Under the pieces are notes generated by a model, which was not told the DNA's origin, did no database searches, and worked only from the letters and a program-made list of their open reading frames with translations. Made by a program: the position numbers and the translations under genes. From JBFXAM01 sp050184295 (lineage in GTDB: Bacteria; Planctomycetota; Phycisphaerae; UBA1845; Fen-1342), in the NCBI GenBank assembly GCA_050184295.1, contig JBFXAM010000126.1, forward strand, positions 1 to 13,343: a stretch of DNA of 13,343 bases. The letters run 5' to 3'. Positions 1-7,449 of the stretch are shown here, piece after piece. Every line of letters starts with the position of its first letter. The stretch's first letter is position 1.

Positions 1-413
1 CGCCGCCCTCCTCCGACTCACGCGCGACCGCACACACGCTGCCCGGAGGCTGCGCGGCGCGGATTACTCTCTGCCTTGCACGCCGCGTGCCAGAGGGAGA
101 AAACGCGAGCGGCGGAGGGCGACCGGGGTGGGATGAGCCGAAAACACCGAATGCGGCACGCCGCATGCGGCCGCGAACTGCCTTCCCCGGTCGCCGGCTC
201 GGGCCATGCAGTGCGGATTCAGACCCGCGCGCCGCGACCGCAGCGTAGACAGCGGCGACGCTGCCGGCCGATGGGGCCGTTCCGATCCCGCACGGACCGA
301 GCCGCCTGCGCCGCCCACGGCTGTCGAACCGGCCCCGCCACGTTACCATCAAGGCGCGTCGCGACGCCGAACGGAATCGCCGCTCAGTCTGCGTCGTCGC
401 CGCCGGAAGCCGA
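1..413. other. Gene-free region upstream of phoH
   Basis: I see no supportable gene here. The open frames crossing it translate to Arg/Pro/Ala-rich, low-complexity peptides with no domain, as expected of chance frames in GC-rich DNA. The region must hold the phoH promoter, but I could not find a convincing -35/-10 pair. The one distinct structure is a short palindrome at 151-166, listed separately. The first bases could be the tail of a gene lying off the window, but nothing supports that. Confidence 0.6.
151..166. promoter_or_regulatory. Short perfect inverted repeat upstream of phoH
   Basis: The sequence ATGCGGC-AC-GCCGCAT has two 7-base arms separated by 2 bases. It lies about 250 bases before the phoH start and is followed directly by a second GC palindrome, GCGGCCGC. 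It could be a protein-binding operator or a small hairpin. In DNA this GC-rich, short palindromes also occur by chance, so the call is weak. Confidence 0.2.
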
Positions 414-1352
414 ATGGAACTGAACGTCACCCTCCGCGAACCGCACAAGCGCGCCGAGCTGTTTGGCGTCGGAGATCGCCACCTGCGCGCAATCCGCGAC
501 GCATGCGGCGTGCAGCTTCAGGCCCGCAACGCGACGCTGCGCGTGCTCGGCGATCCGGAAAACGTCGCGCGGGCGGCCGCCGTGATCGAGCAGATGCAGG
601 AGCGACTGCGCGGGCAGGACGATCTCGACGACGAGATGGTTGCGGAACTGCTGGCCGAGGTGCAAACGGACGAAGGCCGCGCCGGTGGGCCGATTCAGAC
701 CTTCCTGCGCGGCACGAGCATCGCGCCGAAGACCGAAGGACAGCGCGCGTACATCGAGGCGATGCTGACGCGCGACCTGACGTTCTGTCTCGGGCCCGCC
801 GGCACCGGCAAGACCTATCTCGCCGCCGCCGTCGCGGTTCACCTGCTCAAGGGCGGCAAGGCCCGCCGCATCGCGCTCGTCCGCCCGGCGGTGGAGGCCG
901 GCGAGAAGCTCGGCTTTCTGCCCGGCGACCTGCTCCAGAAGGTCAACCCCTATCTGCGCCCGCTGTTCGACGCGATGCACGACATGATGACCTTCGACCA
1001 GCTTAAACGCTTCATGGTCAACGACATCGTCGAGGTCATCCCACTCGCGTTCATGCGCGGCCGCACGCTGAACAGCGCCGTCATCATTCTCGACGAGGCG
1101 CAGAACACCACGCCGTCGCAGATGCTCATGTTCCTCACGCGTCTCGGACATCACAGCAAGATGATCGTCACCGGCGACGACAGCCAGGTCGACCTCGAGC
1201 CGGACCAGCGCTCGGGGCTGGTTGACGCGGTCGAGCGCCTTCGCGACGTGCCCGAAATCGCCGTGCTGCGGCTGGGCAGCGCGGACATCGTTCGGCACAA
1301 GCTGGTGCAGGAAGTGGTCGCGCGCTACGCGAATCGCAATCCGGAGCGTTGA
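414..1352 (+). CDS. phoH: PhoH family P-loop ATPase (YbeZ-like)
   Basis: This 312-residue protein matches the usual length of bacterial PhoH/YbeZ proteins. Residues 1 to about 65 form a KH-like nucleic-acid-binding region, with LFGVGDRHLRAIRDACGV at 17-34. The PhoH ATPase domain follows. Its Walker A is GPAGTGKT at 127-134, Walker B is VIILDEAQN at 223-231, and the conserved KMIVTGDDSQVDL sensor block is at 249-261. The RPAVEAGEKLGFLPGD stretch (157-172) is also a family hallmark. Members are cytosolic RNA-linked ATPases, often paired with the endoribonuclease YbeY in rRNA and stress metabolism; that role is family knowledge. The ATG at 414 is preceded by GGAAG four bases upstream. It stands alone here: ybeY is not adjacent and the next gene converges on it. 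The family is certain; the exact cellular job is inferred. Confidence 0.95.
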   Translation: MELNVTLREPHKRAELFGVGDRHLRAIRDACGVQLQARNATLRVLGDPENVARAAAVIEQMQERLRGQDDLDDEMVAELLAEVQTDEGRAGGPIQTFLRGTSIAPKTEGQRAYIEAMLTRDLTFCLGPAGTGKTYLAAAVAVHLLKGGKARRIALVRPAVEAGEKLGFLPGDLLQKVNPYLRPLFDAMHDMMTFDQLKRFMVNDIVEVIPLAFMRGRTLNSAVIILDEAQNTTPSQMLMFLTRLGHHSKMIVTGDDSQVDLEPDQRSGLVDAVERLRDVPEIAVLRLGSADIVRHKLVQEVVARYANRNPER

Positions 1353-1493
1353 TCGCGCACCGCTGGGCACAGCGGCGGAAGCGGCGTGTCGCTGCTCGTG
1401 GTCGACGCGCGGCGGGTCCACGATTCATCGCGCGACGAACACTGTTTGGAAACGAAACCGAGCGGAACACCGGTCCGTCCGGCGCTGTGGCGA

Positions 1494-1516
1494 CGTCCCG
1501 CGAGAAACGGGGGACG
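1494..1516. terminator. Possible bidirectional hairpin between convergent phoH and gspM
   Basis: Arms CGTCCC (1494-1499) and GGGACG (1511-1516) pair perfectly. Two more C-G pairs form inside them after one mismatch, leaving a 5-base loop read as TTTCT on the minus strand. It starts 7 bases past the gspM stop and about 140 bases past the phoH stop, so it could end both transcripts. There is no T-run on either side, so it is not a classic intrinsic terminator. Confidence 0.3.
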
Positions 1517-1522
1517 CGGGGC

Positions 1523-2665
1523 TCACGTCCCGTCGGCGCGCCCATACATCGCCCGCCACACGTCCGGATGCTCGGAGGGATCCAGCGTCTGGCGATCGGC
1601 GTAGGTCTTGCCGAGCGGATAGAAGTAGTCCACCGACTGGGTCTCACCGCCGGTCGTCTCTTCCGTCCGCACGACCATCCCGCGCGGGTGGATGAACACG
1701 AGCGTGCCGTCGTCAACGTGGTCATGGGGTGAATAGCGCGCCGGCGGCTCGGTCTGCACGTTCGTGTCGAGCACGAACACGAGCGGGCGGCCGTCCAGCG
1801 TCGCGGAGCCGACGAGCTTGAGATGAGCCGGCCGCGGCGGCGGGGGGGGCGGCGGCGGTGGCGGCGCGGTGTTCGCGACGACCGGCTCGGTGTTCACCGG
1901 CTCCGGCGGGCGCGCCGGCGGCGGCGTCCACTTGCTGAAGAGCGTGGCGCTCGCGAGCTGTGCGTAATCCTCCAGCGGCCGCCCCAACCGCGTCGCCAGC
2001 GGCCACTCTTCGCGATTCTCAGTCAGCGTGTGGTGCGCGACATCGGGCTGCACCGGCAAAACCACCGCGACCGCCGTAAAACTGATTCGCAGCTTCTTCT
2101 CGCCGACCGGTGTCGCCGCCTCGCCCCCGTTTCGCCGCGCGCGCGACCGCGCCAAGGGAGTGGTCGGCGCGGCGCCGCCGGACTTCGACGTGCCAAGCGG
2201 ATCCTCGGCGGTGACGACGACGCTGCGCAGGCGCGCGGCATAGGGCCGCTGGTAAAACCCGCGCAGAAAATTCGCGAAGTGTTCGAGCGTGCCGCTGACG
2301 TTGACATTGACCGCGATTTCGTACTGCCCGTTGCGGAGCTTCTGGGGCGCGGTGGGCGCGATGCGGCGGTTGTCGCGCAGGCCGGCCTCGTCGAGCAAGG
2401 CGCCCAGGTCGGTGCTGAACAGCAGCCGCGCTTCGCCCGGATCGGCGCTGAGCGTGCGCTCGGTCTGCTCCGCCCAGGCGGCGTGTGTCTTCGACTCGTG
2501 CTGCACGAGATTGCGCAGTTGCACCCGGCGCGCCGTCAGCGTCGCGATTTCCCCGCGCGCGCTGCGGAACGGCTCATACACCACCTGGCGCGCGACTTGG
2601 TAGAAGATGAACCCGCCGACGGCGGCCGCCACGCAGCCCGCCAGGATTCTCTCGCGAGACGTCAT
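1523..2665 (-). CDS. gspM: GspM/PilO-like inner-membrane protein with a poly-Pro linker and GspC/PilP-like C-terminal domain
   Basis: This is the last gene of the type II secretion cluster, after gspL, where gspM is expected. Numbering from the ATG at 2665 gives 380 residues. A short cytosolic N-terminus precedes one membrane segment (about 10-26) and a helical stretch (about 35-75). A ferredoxin-like PilO/GspM fold follows, with YEIAVNVNVSGTLEHFANFL at about 115-134 matching the family's beta-then-helix pattern. A run of about ten prolines (268-277) leads to a second domain at 281-350, starting HLKLVGSATLDGRPLVFVLD. That segment resembles the small beta domain of PilP or the GspC HR region. 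Usual GspM is only about 160-200 residues. A GTG at 2671 is an alternative start, but GGAG at 2673-2676 is 7 bases from the ATG and only 1 from the GTG. The GspM part is fairly sure; the C-terminal match is by pattern only. Confidence 0.8.
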   Translation of the reverse strand: MTSRERILAGCVAAAVGGFIFYQVARQVVYEPFRSARGEIATLTARRVQLRNLVQHESKTHAAWAEQTERTLSADPGEARLLFSTDLGALLDEAGLRDNRRIAPTAPQKLRNGQYEIAVNVNVSGTLEHFANFLRGFYQRPYAARLRSVVVTAEDPLGTSKSGGAAPTTPLARSRARRNGGEAATPVGEKKLRISFTAVAVVLPVQPDVAHHTLTENREEWPLATRLGRPLEDYAQLASATLFSKWTPPPARPPEPVNTEPVVANTAPPPPPPPPPPRPAHLKLVGSATLDGRPLVFVLDTNVQTEPPARYSPHDHVDDGTLVFIHPRGMVVRTEETTGGETQSVDYFYPLGKTYADRQTLDPSEHPDVWRAMYGRADGT

Positions 2666-2672
2666 TCGCACA

Positions 2673-2676
2673 CTCC
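2673..2676 (-). promoter_or_regulatory. Ribosome binding site deciding the gspM start
   Basis: On the minus strand GGAG lies 7 bases before the ATG at 2665 and only 1 base before the upstream in-frame GTG at 2671. The spacing favours the ATG. Confidence 0.55.
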
Positions 2677-2732
2677 GCGGCGCCCCGCCGGCGCACCGCT
2701 CTTCGAGAGGCGGCGCGCGCGGCGCAGATCGG

Positions 2733-4328
2733 TCAGAAACTCGTCAACCGTTTCTTGCGGTCGCGTTCGCGCTGCTTGGCGTCCGCCTTATAGTGCTCCA
2801 GCGCGATCAGCTTGATCACGACCTTGGCGCTGCCGTTGAACGACGGATCGCCCGTCGAGCCCTCCTGCCACGCGCCTTCCTGCGACGCGCGATACAGGGG
2901 CTCGCCTTCCAACGTCACGTCGTTCACCCGTTCGATGAACTGCGTCAGCGTCGCCAGGTCGCGGCAGTACACGTCGAGCGTGACGGCCGCCGCCGGATCC
3001 TCGAACTTTGCCTGCCGCACCACCATGGCCTTGCCGGGTTCCGGAACGCAGTCGTGAAAGCGCAGCAGGTGGTCGGGCCAGACCGCTTCGATCGCCCACT
3101 CCTCGGCTTCGGACGCGCGATTCTCGAGCTCGCGCATCCGCTGGGCCTTTTCGGTCAGCTTGCCGACCTCGCCGCGCAGGGCGCGCACCTGCGCCGACAA
3201 CGACTGATAGTACGCAACGCCGCCCGCAGCACCTACGACCAGCACGGCCGCGGCCGCGATCGCGCCGATGCGCACTCGCCGCGCCAGCGTCTCGCGCGCC
3301 GCGACGGGCTTCTTGGGCGCGAGGAAGTCGAGCTCCAACAGCCCTTCAGAACTCAGTCCCCACGCCAGCCCCAGCGCCGCCGAGAACGGCCGCAGCTTCA
3401 GCGCTTCGCCGGGCTTCACGCCCAACGGACCGGTCGGGTCGTAGAGCGCCGACGGCAGCCCGAGGCGCTTCTCGACCGCGGCGAGCAGCTCGTTCTCGAC
3501 TCCGGTCCCGCCGGCGATCAGCACCTGGTTGATGACGACGTCGGGATCGGTGGCGCGAAAAGCCTGGAGCGTGCGGACGATCTCCAGCTCCAGCTCCGTC
3601 ACCGCCGATTCGCTGTCGGTCCCGGCGCGCTCCATGTTCATCAGCGCGCTCTTCGACGAAATGCGCGAATCGTCCGTCGGCGTCAGCTCGAACGACAGCG
3701 GCGGAACCACCACGTGTGCCGAGCGCGAGAACGTCAGCCGCCCCTGGCACATCGCGTCGATCTCGGTCATCGTCGGACCGACGTCGACGAAGAGCACGTT
3801 GCGCTCCGCCATCTCCGGCAGGTGCGTCACGCTCACCAGGTTCGCATAAGGCCGCAAGCCGATCCGGGCCGGAGTCAGCCCCGCGGCCAGACAGGTCTCG
3901 CGCAAGCGCTGCAATGCCTCGTTGCGCACCGCCGCCAGCAGCACCTCGGTCACCAGGCGGTTGGCGTCGCGCCGCACCACGACGTAGTCGATCACCGCCT
4001 CTTCGAGCGGGAAAGGCAACTCCTTCATCGCCTGGAATCGCACCGCCGCCGCCACCTCGTTCGCCGGCGTCGGCGGCAGCGTCAGCCGGTTGATGACCGC
4101 CTTGTCGCGCGGCACGTCGACGATCGCGCGGCGATGATGCATGCGGTGGCGTTTCATCATCTGACCGATGAAATCGCCCATGATCGCGGGATCGTCGGCG
4201 TCGACGGCGCTCGGCAGGCGGTGCGAGTGCGCGTCCTCGAGCGAGAAGCTCCCGCCCCCGAGGCGCGCCACGACCATCCGCAGCGTCCGCTTGTCCCAGT
4301 CGAGGCACAGAACTTTTCGCGACATCAT
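2733..4328 (-). CDS. gspL: GspL-like type II secretion protein (PilM-like actin fold fused to PilN-like domain)
   Basis: The 531-residue protein joins a cytosolic actin-like domain (1 to about 335) to a bitopic membrane part. Nucleotide-fold signatures are visible as LCLDWDKRTLRMV (7-19), VLFVDVGPTMTEIDAM (178-193) and VLIAGGTGVENELLAAV (269-285). These are the phosphate-1, phosphate-2 and adenosine motifs of PilM-type proteins. A membrane segment at about 354-374 is followed by a coiled coil (about 375-412) and a periplasmic PilN/GspL-like domain ending in a charged tail. In the family, GspL recruits the ATPase GspE at the inner membrane and pairs with GspM through the periplasmic part. Two consecutive ATG codons (4328 and 4325) follow GGGA. 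The spacing is 4 or 7 bases, so the second may be used. gspK ends 33 bases upstream and gspM starts 67 bases downstream, consistent with one operon. Confidence 0.88.
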   Translation of the reverse strand: MMSRKVLCLDWDKRTLRMVVARLGGGSFSLEDAHSHRLPSAVDADDPAIMGDFIGQMMKRHRMHHRRAIVDVPRDKAVINRLTLPPTPANEVAAAVRFQAMKELPFPLEEAVIDYVVVRRDANRLVTEVLLAAVRNEALQRLRETCLAAGLTPARIGLRPYANLVSVTHLPEMAERNVLFVDVGPTMTEIDAMCQGRLTFSRSAHVVVPPLSFELTPTDDSRISSKSALMNMERAGTDSESAVTELELEIVRTLQAFRATDPDVVINQVLIAGGTGVENELLAAVEKRLGLPSALYDPTGPLGVKPGEALKLRPFSAALGLAWGLSSEGLLELDFLAPKKPVAARETLARRVRIGAIAAAAVLVVGAAGGVAYYQSLSAQVRALRGEVGKLTEKAQRMRELENRASEAEEWAIEAVWPDHLLRFHDCVPEPGKAMVVRQAKFEDPAAAVTLDVYCRDLATLTQFIERVNDVTLEGEPLYRASQEGAWQEGSTGDPSFNGSAKVVIKLIALEHYKADAKQRERDRKKRLTSF

Positions 4329-4361
4329 CCGATCCCGTGTTCGAGGTCATCCGCTCGGCCG

Positions 4362-6230
4362 CTAGCGACCCGCCGCCACGATCTCCAGGTCGTCATCGTC
4401 GATCGGCCAGCCCAGCCCCAGCGACGTCAGGTCGCGGTGATACCGTACCTGCGCCAGCGGCCCGAGCATCTCGACGATCCACTCCATCCGCCGCATCACC
4501 TTCGAATGATCGGCGTAGCCGACCACTTCGATCCGCACCTGGTACGCCTTCGTCGTAATGTACGGCGCGATGCGCTTGTACGTGTAGGGGTCGACCGCGC
4601 CCGTCACCATCGGCCACGCCGTCGTCCGCAGCGCCGCGGGATCGAGCTGGCGGCGCATCGCGATGATCCCCGCGACCGCCTCGGGCGTGATTTCGGGAAT
4701 CAGCGACAACACCAGCGACGGCGCGGTGTTGATGTTGACCAACCCGACGATGCCTTCCTGCGTCTGCTGCGGCGCGCGGGCCGTGAAGCGGTCCATGATG
4801 ATCGACATCTCTTCCGGCGTGATCGGGCTCGTCGCGATCAACTGCCCCAGCGGCGTGTCCGCACCGATCCCCGGGGCCGGTCCGCCGGGCACGCCACCGA
4901 CCGGCGGCGCCGGAGCACCCGGCGGCGGCGGAGTCGATCCCGTCTGGCCCGGCAATCGGCCGCCACGCATCGCCCGCTGACCCGGCGGACGCAGCGGACC
5001 CTGCACGGTCGGCTGTGGACCCGGAGTCACGCCCGGCTCCTCCTCGCCCTTTTCCTGCGCCCGCGCCGCGAGCTTCGACCGCTCACCCGGCTTGTTCTCT
5101 TCCTCCGGCTGCGCGCCGCTCTGCTCGCCGTCACCCGGTGACACGTCACCCCCAGCGGGCGGCGGCGTCGCTCCGTCCGTCGGCGGCGCGGACTCATCGC
5201 CCGGAAGCGCGCCGTCGGGGGGTGTTTCGCCGCCGGGGAAGAGGTCCGCCGGGCTGCGAAGCTGCGGATTCAATCCACGCACCTGGAGGATGAACGCCTG
5301 GGTTTCGGGGCTCAGCTCGTTCGCTTGAAAGACCTGCGCCATCCGCGCCTGAATCTCCGCGGCCGGTGCGCCCAGGTAAATCCGCGCCTTGTTGTCGAGG
5401 GCCGTGTCCGGCTCGCGCGACCAGATGGTCACGTACGCCGACAGCCCCGGGTTCAGGATGCCGTCGCCGTTGTCGTACTCCGGAAACGTCTCGTCCGCGT
5501 CGTCTTCGTTCGGATCCAGAATGCCGTTGCGATTGGTGTCCTCGCCATACAAGACTGCGGCCGTGAACCCCTTGATCAACAACAGCTCGTCGAACGTGTC
5601 GAGCGGGCCGTTCTTGGGCTTGTATGGCGGTTCGAGCGTGTTGTAGTGTCCGCCCTCGGCCCCGCCCGCACGCGGATCGTCGTCCGGATCAACCCAGTCG
5701 AGGAACGCGTTCACCAGCTCCTGCGGATTCTCCACGCCCAACGGCGCCAGCACCGCCGTGAACAGCCGCTCGATCTGTTCCGGCGTCGCCGCGTTTAGAT
5801 TCAGCTTGCCCGACTCCGGCGTCACGCCGTAACGCATCGCACGGATGTTCTCTTCCAGCGTCGGGGCGACGACGCTGAAGCGCCAGGCAGCCACCGGCTG
5901 CGAGTTGTCCTCGAAAATCTCCTTTCGCGAACGGGTCTCGCGGATCGGATCGTTCTCGCGATTGAATTTCTCGCCCCAGACGAGCCCGTGACGGAAGCGC
6001 TGCGGCTTGTCGAACCAGGCGCCGACGTCGTGGGCGCTGACGCGCAGCGTCGCGACCACTTCTTCAAAACCCGACTCGGCGGCGAGGCGCGCCTGTTGCA
6101 TGTCGATGTGGGCCTGCGTGCCGGCGGTTTCCGCGCGGATGAAAAAGATGAACCCCGCCATCACAATCGCGAGCAAACCGAGCAGCGCCAGGACGATCGG
6201 CAGCACCAGCCCACGCCGCGCGCCGGTCAC
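4362..6230 (-). CDS. gspK: GspK-type minor pseudopilin, enlarged
   Basis: From a GTG at 6230 this gives 622 residues, about twice the usual 300-330. The N-terminus RRG-LVLPIVLALLGLLAIVMA is a prepilin-like segment lacking Glu at +5, as is typical of GspK, the tip pseudopilin. GspK signatures follow: LNLNAATPEQIERLF (143-157), AFLDWVDPDDDPRAGGAEG (175-193) and KNGPLDTFDELLLIKG (206-221). A 12-residue EF-hand-like loop is at 231-242 (D231, N233, N235, D239, E242), with an acidic DNGDGILN at 253-260. Residues about 333-460 are a Pro/Gly/Glu-rich linker. A second helix-hairpin-like motif, LVNINTAPSLVLSLIPEI, is at 497-514. An ATG at 6380 overlaps the gspJ stop as ATGA and is in frame. However, the 50 codons it adds have looser third positions and repeat-like sequence, so the GTG is preferred. 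AAAGGGGG lies 10 bases before it. Function is sure; the start is less so. Confidence 0.88.
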   Translation of the reverse strand: MTGARRGLVLPIVLALLGLLAIVMAGFIFFIRAETAGTQAHIDMQQARLAAESGFEEVVATLRVSAHDVGAWFDKPQRFRHGLVWGEKFNRENDPIRETRSRKEIFEDNSQPVAAWRFSVVAPTLEENIRAMRYGVTPESGKLNLNAATPEQIERLFTAVLAPLGVENPQELVNAFLDWVDPDDDPRAGGAEGGHYNTLEPPYKPKNGPLDTFDELLLIKGFTAAVLYGEDTNRNGILDPNEDDADETFPEYDNGDGILNPGLSAYVTIWSREPDTALDNKARIYLGAPAAEIQARMAQVFQANELSPETQAFILQVRGLNPQLRSPADLFPGGETPPDGALPGDESAPPTDGATPPPAGGDVSPGDGEQSGAQPEEENKPGERSKLAARAQEKGEEEPGVTPGPQPTVQGPLRPPGQRAMRGGRLPGQTGSTPPPPGAPAPPVGGVPGGPAPGIGADTPLGQLIATSPITPEEMSIIMDRFTARAPQQTQEGIVGLVNINTAPSLVLSLIPEITPEAVAGIIAMRRQLDPAALRTTAWPMVTGAVDPYTYKRIAPYITTKAYQVRIEVVGYADHSKVMRRMEWIVEMLGPLAQVRYHRDLTSLGLGWPIDDDDLEIVAAGR

Positions 6231-6376
6231 GTCACCCAAGCCCCCTTTCGCAATTCGCCATCCGCCGTGCCCCGAAGCCGATCGGCAGGCCGCATTGCGC
6301 AATCCGTGACTGCCGGAACCGCGCGCCCTGCACGACGCGGCGGGGAGCGCCAAAGTCCGAACCCCGGTTCCCGGAC
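6231..6376. repeat. Degenerate AATCCGC/GCATT-type short repeats in the gspJ-gspK gap
   Basis: If gspK starts at 6230, 146 bases separate it from gspJ. The plus strand reads CGCAATTCGCCATCCGCC (6250-6267) and then CCGCATTGCGCAATCCG (6290-6306), variants on a GCAATCCGC theme. The 11-mer CCATCCGCCGT (6258-6268) recurs exactly, in inverted orientation, in the gspI-gspJ gap (7249-7259). If the upstream ATG at 6380 is used instead, this stretch would be coding. Confidence 0.4.
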
Positions 6377-7195
6377 TCATTTCCCGCCCTCCACGCCGAG
6401 CTGCTCGGAGAACTGTTTGCCGACGCGCTGAAAGCGGCTGCCGAAGAACTTGTCCGCGGCCGGAATCTTCACGATCGTGCTGTAGCGGTTCGGGTTGAAC
6501 TCCGGCCGCTCCGTCAGCGGATGCTGCTCCAGATCGGCGTCGTTCAGCTCGTCCGCGCTGATCGTGTCGAACCCGACAATGATCTCCACCAGTTGCGGCA
6601 GCGAATTGCCCTCCGTGATGTCCCACTTCGTGTCCCACTCCACCCCGTCGAAGTAGCGGAACTCGAGATAGCCCAACTCGTGCGACCATACGTCCGTGCG
6701 GATGTCCCGCGGATCGTCCTCCTCGACCACAAACTGGTTGAACGTACGCATCTCCGTCCGCAGAACTCCACCCACGATCGGCTCGCCGTCTTCGGTCGTG
6801 TTCTCCGGATCAACCCACAGTCGATACGTCAGCAGCCGGAGATCGTGGACCGCGGGCGGCAGCTCGTCCGATTCCTCATAAAAGCGATACTGGCCGCGCT
6901 CGGGCATGGCGGTGGTCATGAACGTGATGCTGCGGCGCTCGCCGACGAGGCGCTGCTCGACCTGATCCTCTTCGGTCTGCCCGAACCCAAGCTGCTCCTT
7001 CCCCAGGCAGCCGCGCAACTCGCTCGCGAGCCGCTCCAGCACCTGGCGCGCCAGTTGCGTGCGGTTGGCGATGCGTTCGGCCTGCTCGCGAACCTCGCCG
7101 GTCTGCCAATAAAAGGTGAGCATCGCGCCGAGCAGCATGATGATCAGCACGATCGAGACGAGCACCTCGAACAACGTCATTCCACGTTGGCGCAT
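6377..7195 (-). CDS. gspJ: GspJ-type minor pseudopilin
   Basis: The 272-residue protein begins MRQRG-MTLFEVLVSIVLII, a type IV prepilin leader with Gly5 before the cut, Met at +1 and Glu10 at +5. A hydrophobic helix follows to about residue 28, then a helix rich in polar residues (about 29-65). The GspJ hallmark is at about 175-208, where YLEFRYFDGVEWDTKWDI leads to a LPQLVEIIVGF strand. After prepilin peptidase cleavage it should join GspI and GspK in the tip complex of the periplasmic pseudopilus. The frame stays open upstream to 7444. That extension is repeat-like and would bury the leader peptide, so the ATG at 7195 is chosen even though I see no clear Shine-Dalgarno. At about 270 residues it is longer than enterobacterial GspJ (about 200). 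Its TGA overlaps an ATG of the next frame as ATGA. Confidence 0.9.
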   Translation of the reverse strand: MRQRGMTLFEVLVSIVLIIMLLGAMLTFYWQTGEVREQAERIANRTQLARQVLERLASELRGCLGKEQLGFGQTEEDQVEQRLVGERRSITFMTTAMPERGQYRFYEESDELPPAVHDLRLLTYRLWVDPENTTEDGEPIVGGVLRTEMRTFNQFVVEEDDPRDIRTDVWSHELGYLEFRYFDGVEWDTKWDITEGNSLPQLVEIIVGFDTISADELNDADLEQHPLTERPEFNPNRYSTIVKIPAADKFFGSRFQRVGKQFSEQLGVEGGK

Positions 7196-7449
7196 GAGTG
7201 CGCGCGGTCGGAGCGTGGTGCGCCGGGCGGCGGCGGCTCGTGGATTACGGACGGCGGATGGAATCCGGGAGACAGCGGACTGCGAAATCTCAATCGCGGA
7301 TTGACGGCGCGCCGGTCGTGAGCGCGCATCCTCGGCCGCAGCACGCGGCGGCGCGGTGGCGCGGAGGTCCGTTCTGCAAACTGCCTTCCGCATTCTGCAT
7401 TCGCGGTGCGTGGCTTTCAGCATGGTGCATGCTGCGATCGGCATTCGCG
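7196..7449. repeat. 254-base intra-operon gap with degenerate short repeats
   Basis: This is the widest gap inside the gsp cluster; the other junctions overlap or are under 70 bases, apart from gspJ-gspK. The sequence is full of short variants of a (C)GCATTC / GGATTGCGA theme. Examples on the plus strand are TTCCGCATTCTGCATTCG (7386-7403), CTGCGAAATCTCAATCGCGG (7280-7299) and GGATTACGGACGGCGGATGG (7240-7259). No gene is supported. The frame continuous with gspJ reads through it, but its translation (for example SAVSRIPSAVRNP) looks like translated repeat rather than protein. Confidence 0.55.

Noticed and set aside
384..1421. Minus-strand open frame of 345 codons opposite phoH
   Set aside because: The plus strand encodes an intact PhoH ATPase with all motifs; the antisense product has no recognisable features.
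1386..1604. Small plus-strand gene (72 codons) after phoH
   Set aside because: It runs into the 3' end of gspM, has no ribosome site and no recognisable sequence, and its second half is antisense to coding DNA.
2607..5141. Very long open frame (844 codons) on the plus strand
   Set aside because: It is antisense to gspM, gspL and gspK. Its translation is Arg/His/Gln-rich with no domain, the usual mirror frame of GC-rich genes.
4362..6689. Extended gspK starting at 6689, or at 6380 in the ATGA overlap
   Set aside because: The 6689 start overlaps gspJ by 300 bases. The 6380 start adds about 50 residues with less codon bias and repeat-like DNA before the membrane segment; it remains a lesser alternative.
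6377..7444. Extended gspJ starting at 7444
   Set aside because: It would place about 83 repeat-derived residues before the prepilin leader, which has to be near the N-terminus for processing.
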